Shown here: positions 62,331 to 64,000 of the stretch, piece by piece
Layout: each line of letters begins with the position of its first letter
Position numbering within the stretch: position 1 is the stretch's first letter
NCBI GenBank assembly: GCA_026075535.2
Contig: AP026539.1
Coordinates: 11,470,001 to 11,534,000 of the forward strand
Direction of reading: 5' to 3'
Source: Tricholoma matsutake
Lineage: Eukaryota; Basidiomycota; Agaricomycetes; Agaricales; Tricholomataceae
Length of the DNA stretch: 64,000 bases
Made by a program: the position numbers and the translations under genes
The notes under the pieces: model-generated
The model's input: only the letters and a program-made list of their open reading frames with translations
What the model was told of the DNA's origin: nothing
Database searches by the model: none

Positions 62331-63381
62331 GATATCTAATTTTCAGAAATGGAAAGGAGAATCCTTTGTCCCATTGACTACACATCCTGCAATTGCATGG
62401 AGCAAGGAAGATCCTTATTTAGAATGGAATCATGCAAATATTGAATGGGCAATCATAAAGGCAAAAGAGCGACAGGCTATAGATAAAGAAGCAAATTGCA
62501 GACTCAAAAGAAAAGCAGAAGACTTTAAGCATGATCAGCTGCCAGCTAAAAAGACTACAAAAATAGGAGTACACAGCAAGCCTCATGTGATGCAGGAAGA
62601 ACCAGAGAACAGTCTTCTAGGAACCAGGTGGGAGAACAACAGCTGTGCTTATGATGCTGTCCTGGCAATTTTATTTAACACCTGGCACCAAGACCCAACT
62701 TACTACACAACAATTTGGCAGCAAATAGTAAACACTGAGTTAAACATGCTAGTGGCAGGATTTAATCAACTAATAAATAATCCACAGGTTTCATTGGAAA
62801 CTATCAGAGAACACATGAGACATCATTTTGCCAGCTTATCAGATTCTTCATTTCATTATGGGCACTATACAAGTGTACACAACATTTTTTTAACTTTATT
62901 ACAAAGGGAAACTGTAGTCACAAAAACCACAAGATGATGTATGAGTTCAAACCATGCAATGTTTTATGAGACAACTGTAAGGAATGCAATGATTAAGGTG
63001 TTTGCAACTGAGCCATCCCACTCTCTTCAAAGTATTATGAATCATTTCCAAGAACTTCTACCATCAAGATGCCGGAGTTGCAATCAGCATCAACTAAGAT
63101 CAACAACAATACTGTCCCACCAACCTTTACTAGCATTTGAATGGGGAATAAATACTCCAACTCTGAGTAACACACTGCATATAGCTGCTGAAGATATATA
63201 TCACACTTACCATCTGTGTGGAATCATATATCTAACTCATGAACACTTTACCAGCCATTTCTTAGATCATGAAGATCAGTGGACGTTTCATGATGGAATA
63301 CTGACTGGAGTCACTCTTAGAAAGGAATCCAGAATATCACCACAACTTTCTCATGCAATATTAGCAATATATAGATACTAA
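62331..63381 (+). pseudogene. Helitron C-terminal cysteine-protease-like domain
   Basis: Frames 62374-62937 and 62941-63381 are one frame, split only by a TGA at 62935-62937 and a few bases. A Cys box GTRWENNSCAYDAVLAILF (Cys at 62644-62646), a middle part with CRSCNQHQ (possible zinc site) and a His box EHFTSHFLDHEDQWTFHDG (His at 63244-63246) have the layout of papain-fold ubiquitin-specific-type proteases. Catalytic roles are inferred from position; I cannot name the family with certainty. The same arrangement is present in the truncated Helitron at 38607-39423. It might process the Rep-helicase polyprotein or act on host ubiquitin or SUMO conjugates. Confidence 0.6.
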
Positions 63382-64000
63382 ATATAAATCAAGCAATGTG
63401 CCAGTGGGAATAATCCTGGATCTAAAACCTCTGACCCCTAAGAACTCGGACATGACATGCGAAGCATTAGCCCTCTAGCACAAGTTGTCTACTGAAACCT
63501 GGATACTTTAATGTGAACATAATAAGTTTGTCTTGAGCTCAGACTGTGCTGTAACCTCCCTACATTGAAATTTTCACTTTTGACACAGTCTGTTCACTGT
63601 TTGAAATAATGACCAGCATTCATTGGCATTGACTTGTCAGGTTGGGCCATGGCTACACCTGGCATGAATAAGTCCTCACTTCATGGACTTTTTTCTCTCT
63701 TCTTTTGATACAAGCCATATGGCAGATAACATATACAATACATAAAACAAACAAACTGGAGTCTGGCTTTCAATAATGTACAGGAATGAAACACCTTACT
63801 CTGTTTCATTAGCTGGAATGTTTCTTCACTAAGCATTGCCCAAGACAGGATGTGCACAGATCTCAATAATGGAACTGAGGAAAGAAGTATGTCACAAAGT
63901 TCATGTAGTAGGCTTTGGTTCCAGGCTAATCTCAATCAATTTTAGTGGTAGATACAGCTGAAACCTCCAGTCATGACTGCAGTCCATGCAGTCCACTTTG
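63382..64000. other. No gene recognised; should contain the Helitron 3' end
   Basis: No coding signal. A Helitron 3' end (short hairpin followed by CTRR) should lie here or just outside the window; I saw no unambiguous candidate. The minus-strand frame at 63681-63935 has no domain and is likely chance. Confidence 0.4.

Larger units (their letters stand above)
48440..63381 (+). mobile_element. Helitron (rolling-circle transposon), split by a chromovirus; true ends not located
   Basis: A single plus-strand coding series (48581-50218, then 57541-63381) reads, in order, an N-terminal region with CxxC pairs, the DUF6570-like block, Helitron_like_N (Rep) and PIF1 helicase, then a cysteine-protease-like tail. 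Removing the chromovirus at 50219-57540 and one GCATT joins the codons VTAFETPTPKVYNMLPPP. The 5' TC and 3' hairpin plus CTRR ends that define Helitrons were not found with confidence, so both borders are only coding limits. At least ten TGA stops and two or three frame changes show the copy is inactive. Confidence 0.85.

Noticed and set aside
1..64000. tRNA and rRNA genes
   Set aside because: No GGTTCGANTCC-type B box with matching A box, and no rRNA core sequence, was noticed on either strand by eye. A dedicated scan could still find one.
63382..64000. Helitron 3' hairpin with CTRR end
   Set aside because: Several CTAG/CTAA words are present but none follows a convincing 16-20 nt hairpin.

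Overview
The window looks like a transposon-packed stretch of a basidiomycete genome, most probably a mushroom-forming Agaricomycete. The signs are many short (50-60 bp) GT..AG introns, chromodomain-bearing Ty3/gypsy elements, Ty1/copia elements, a Helitron with the DUF6570/Helitron_like_N/PIF1 architecture, and one small secreted cysteine-rich protein gene. I cannot name the species. Almost everything recognisable is mobile DNA in several states of decay. The only gene that looks like a host gene is the secreted protein on the minus strand at 23624-23983.

Layout. 1-2086: minus-strand Ty3/gypsy end (protease, gag, probable LTR). 2090-8761: strongly decayed plus-strand Ty3/gypsy pol, an unrecognised downstream reading frame and a possible LTR. 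9206-12195: a hairpin-bearing repeat module in inverted orientation, split by a compact 2.2-kb LTR element (9292-11504, 195-bp LTRs, 4-bp target duplication). 12745-21100: a minus-strand chromovirus split by copia copy 1 (14740-20466, target duplication ATGTA). 21211-21838: head-to-head foldback/MITE-like repeats. 21839-25508: the quietest region, holding the secreted protein gene. 25509-36205: a DNA transposon with subterminal ATCCCACTAT repeats and a multi-exon transposase-like gene, whose right end is split by copia copy 2 (30462-36145, target duplication ATTGC). 36206-38160: hairpin modules and minisatellites. 38607-40382: minus-strand Helitron tail. 41277-47410: another hairpin module, split by a plus-strand chromovirus (41407-47389, duplication ACGAG/ATGAG). 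About 48.0-63.4 kb: a long plus-strand Helitron, split by a fairly fresh minus-strand chromovirus (50219-57540, duplication GCATT).

Five insertions can be dated relative to their hosts by target duplications, and in two cases removing the insert joins the interrupted reading frame. Coding decay is dominated by CGA-to-TGA and other C-to-T (or G-to-A) changes; the two copia copies carry different stops. The most unusual signals are (1) a recurrent module of perfect hairpin, minimal intron-like segment with TACTAAC branch site, second palindrome and purine-rich minisatellite; (2) an array of seven short hairpins, most with the same loop, inside the LTR of the 50-57 kb chromovirus; (3) an extra membrane-protein frame behind pol in that same element, whose gag and pro are linked by a canonical -1 slippery heptamer; and (4) a cysteine-protease-like domain at the C-terminal end of the Helitron.
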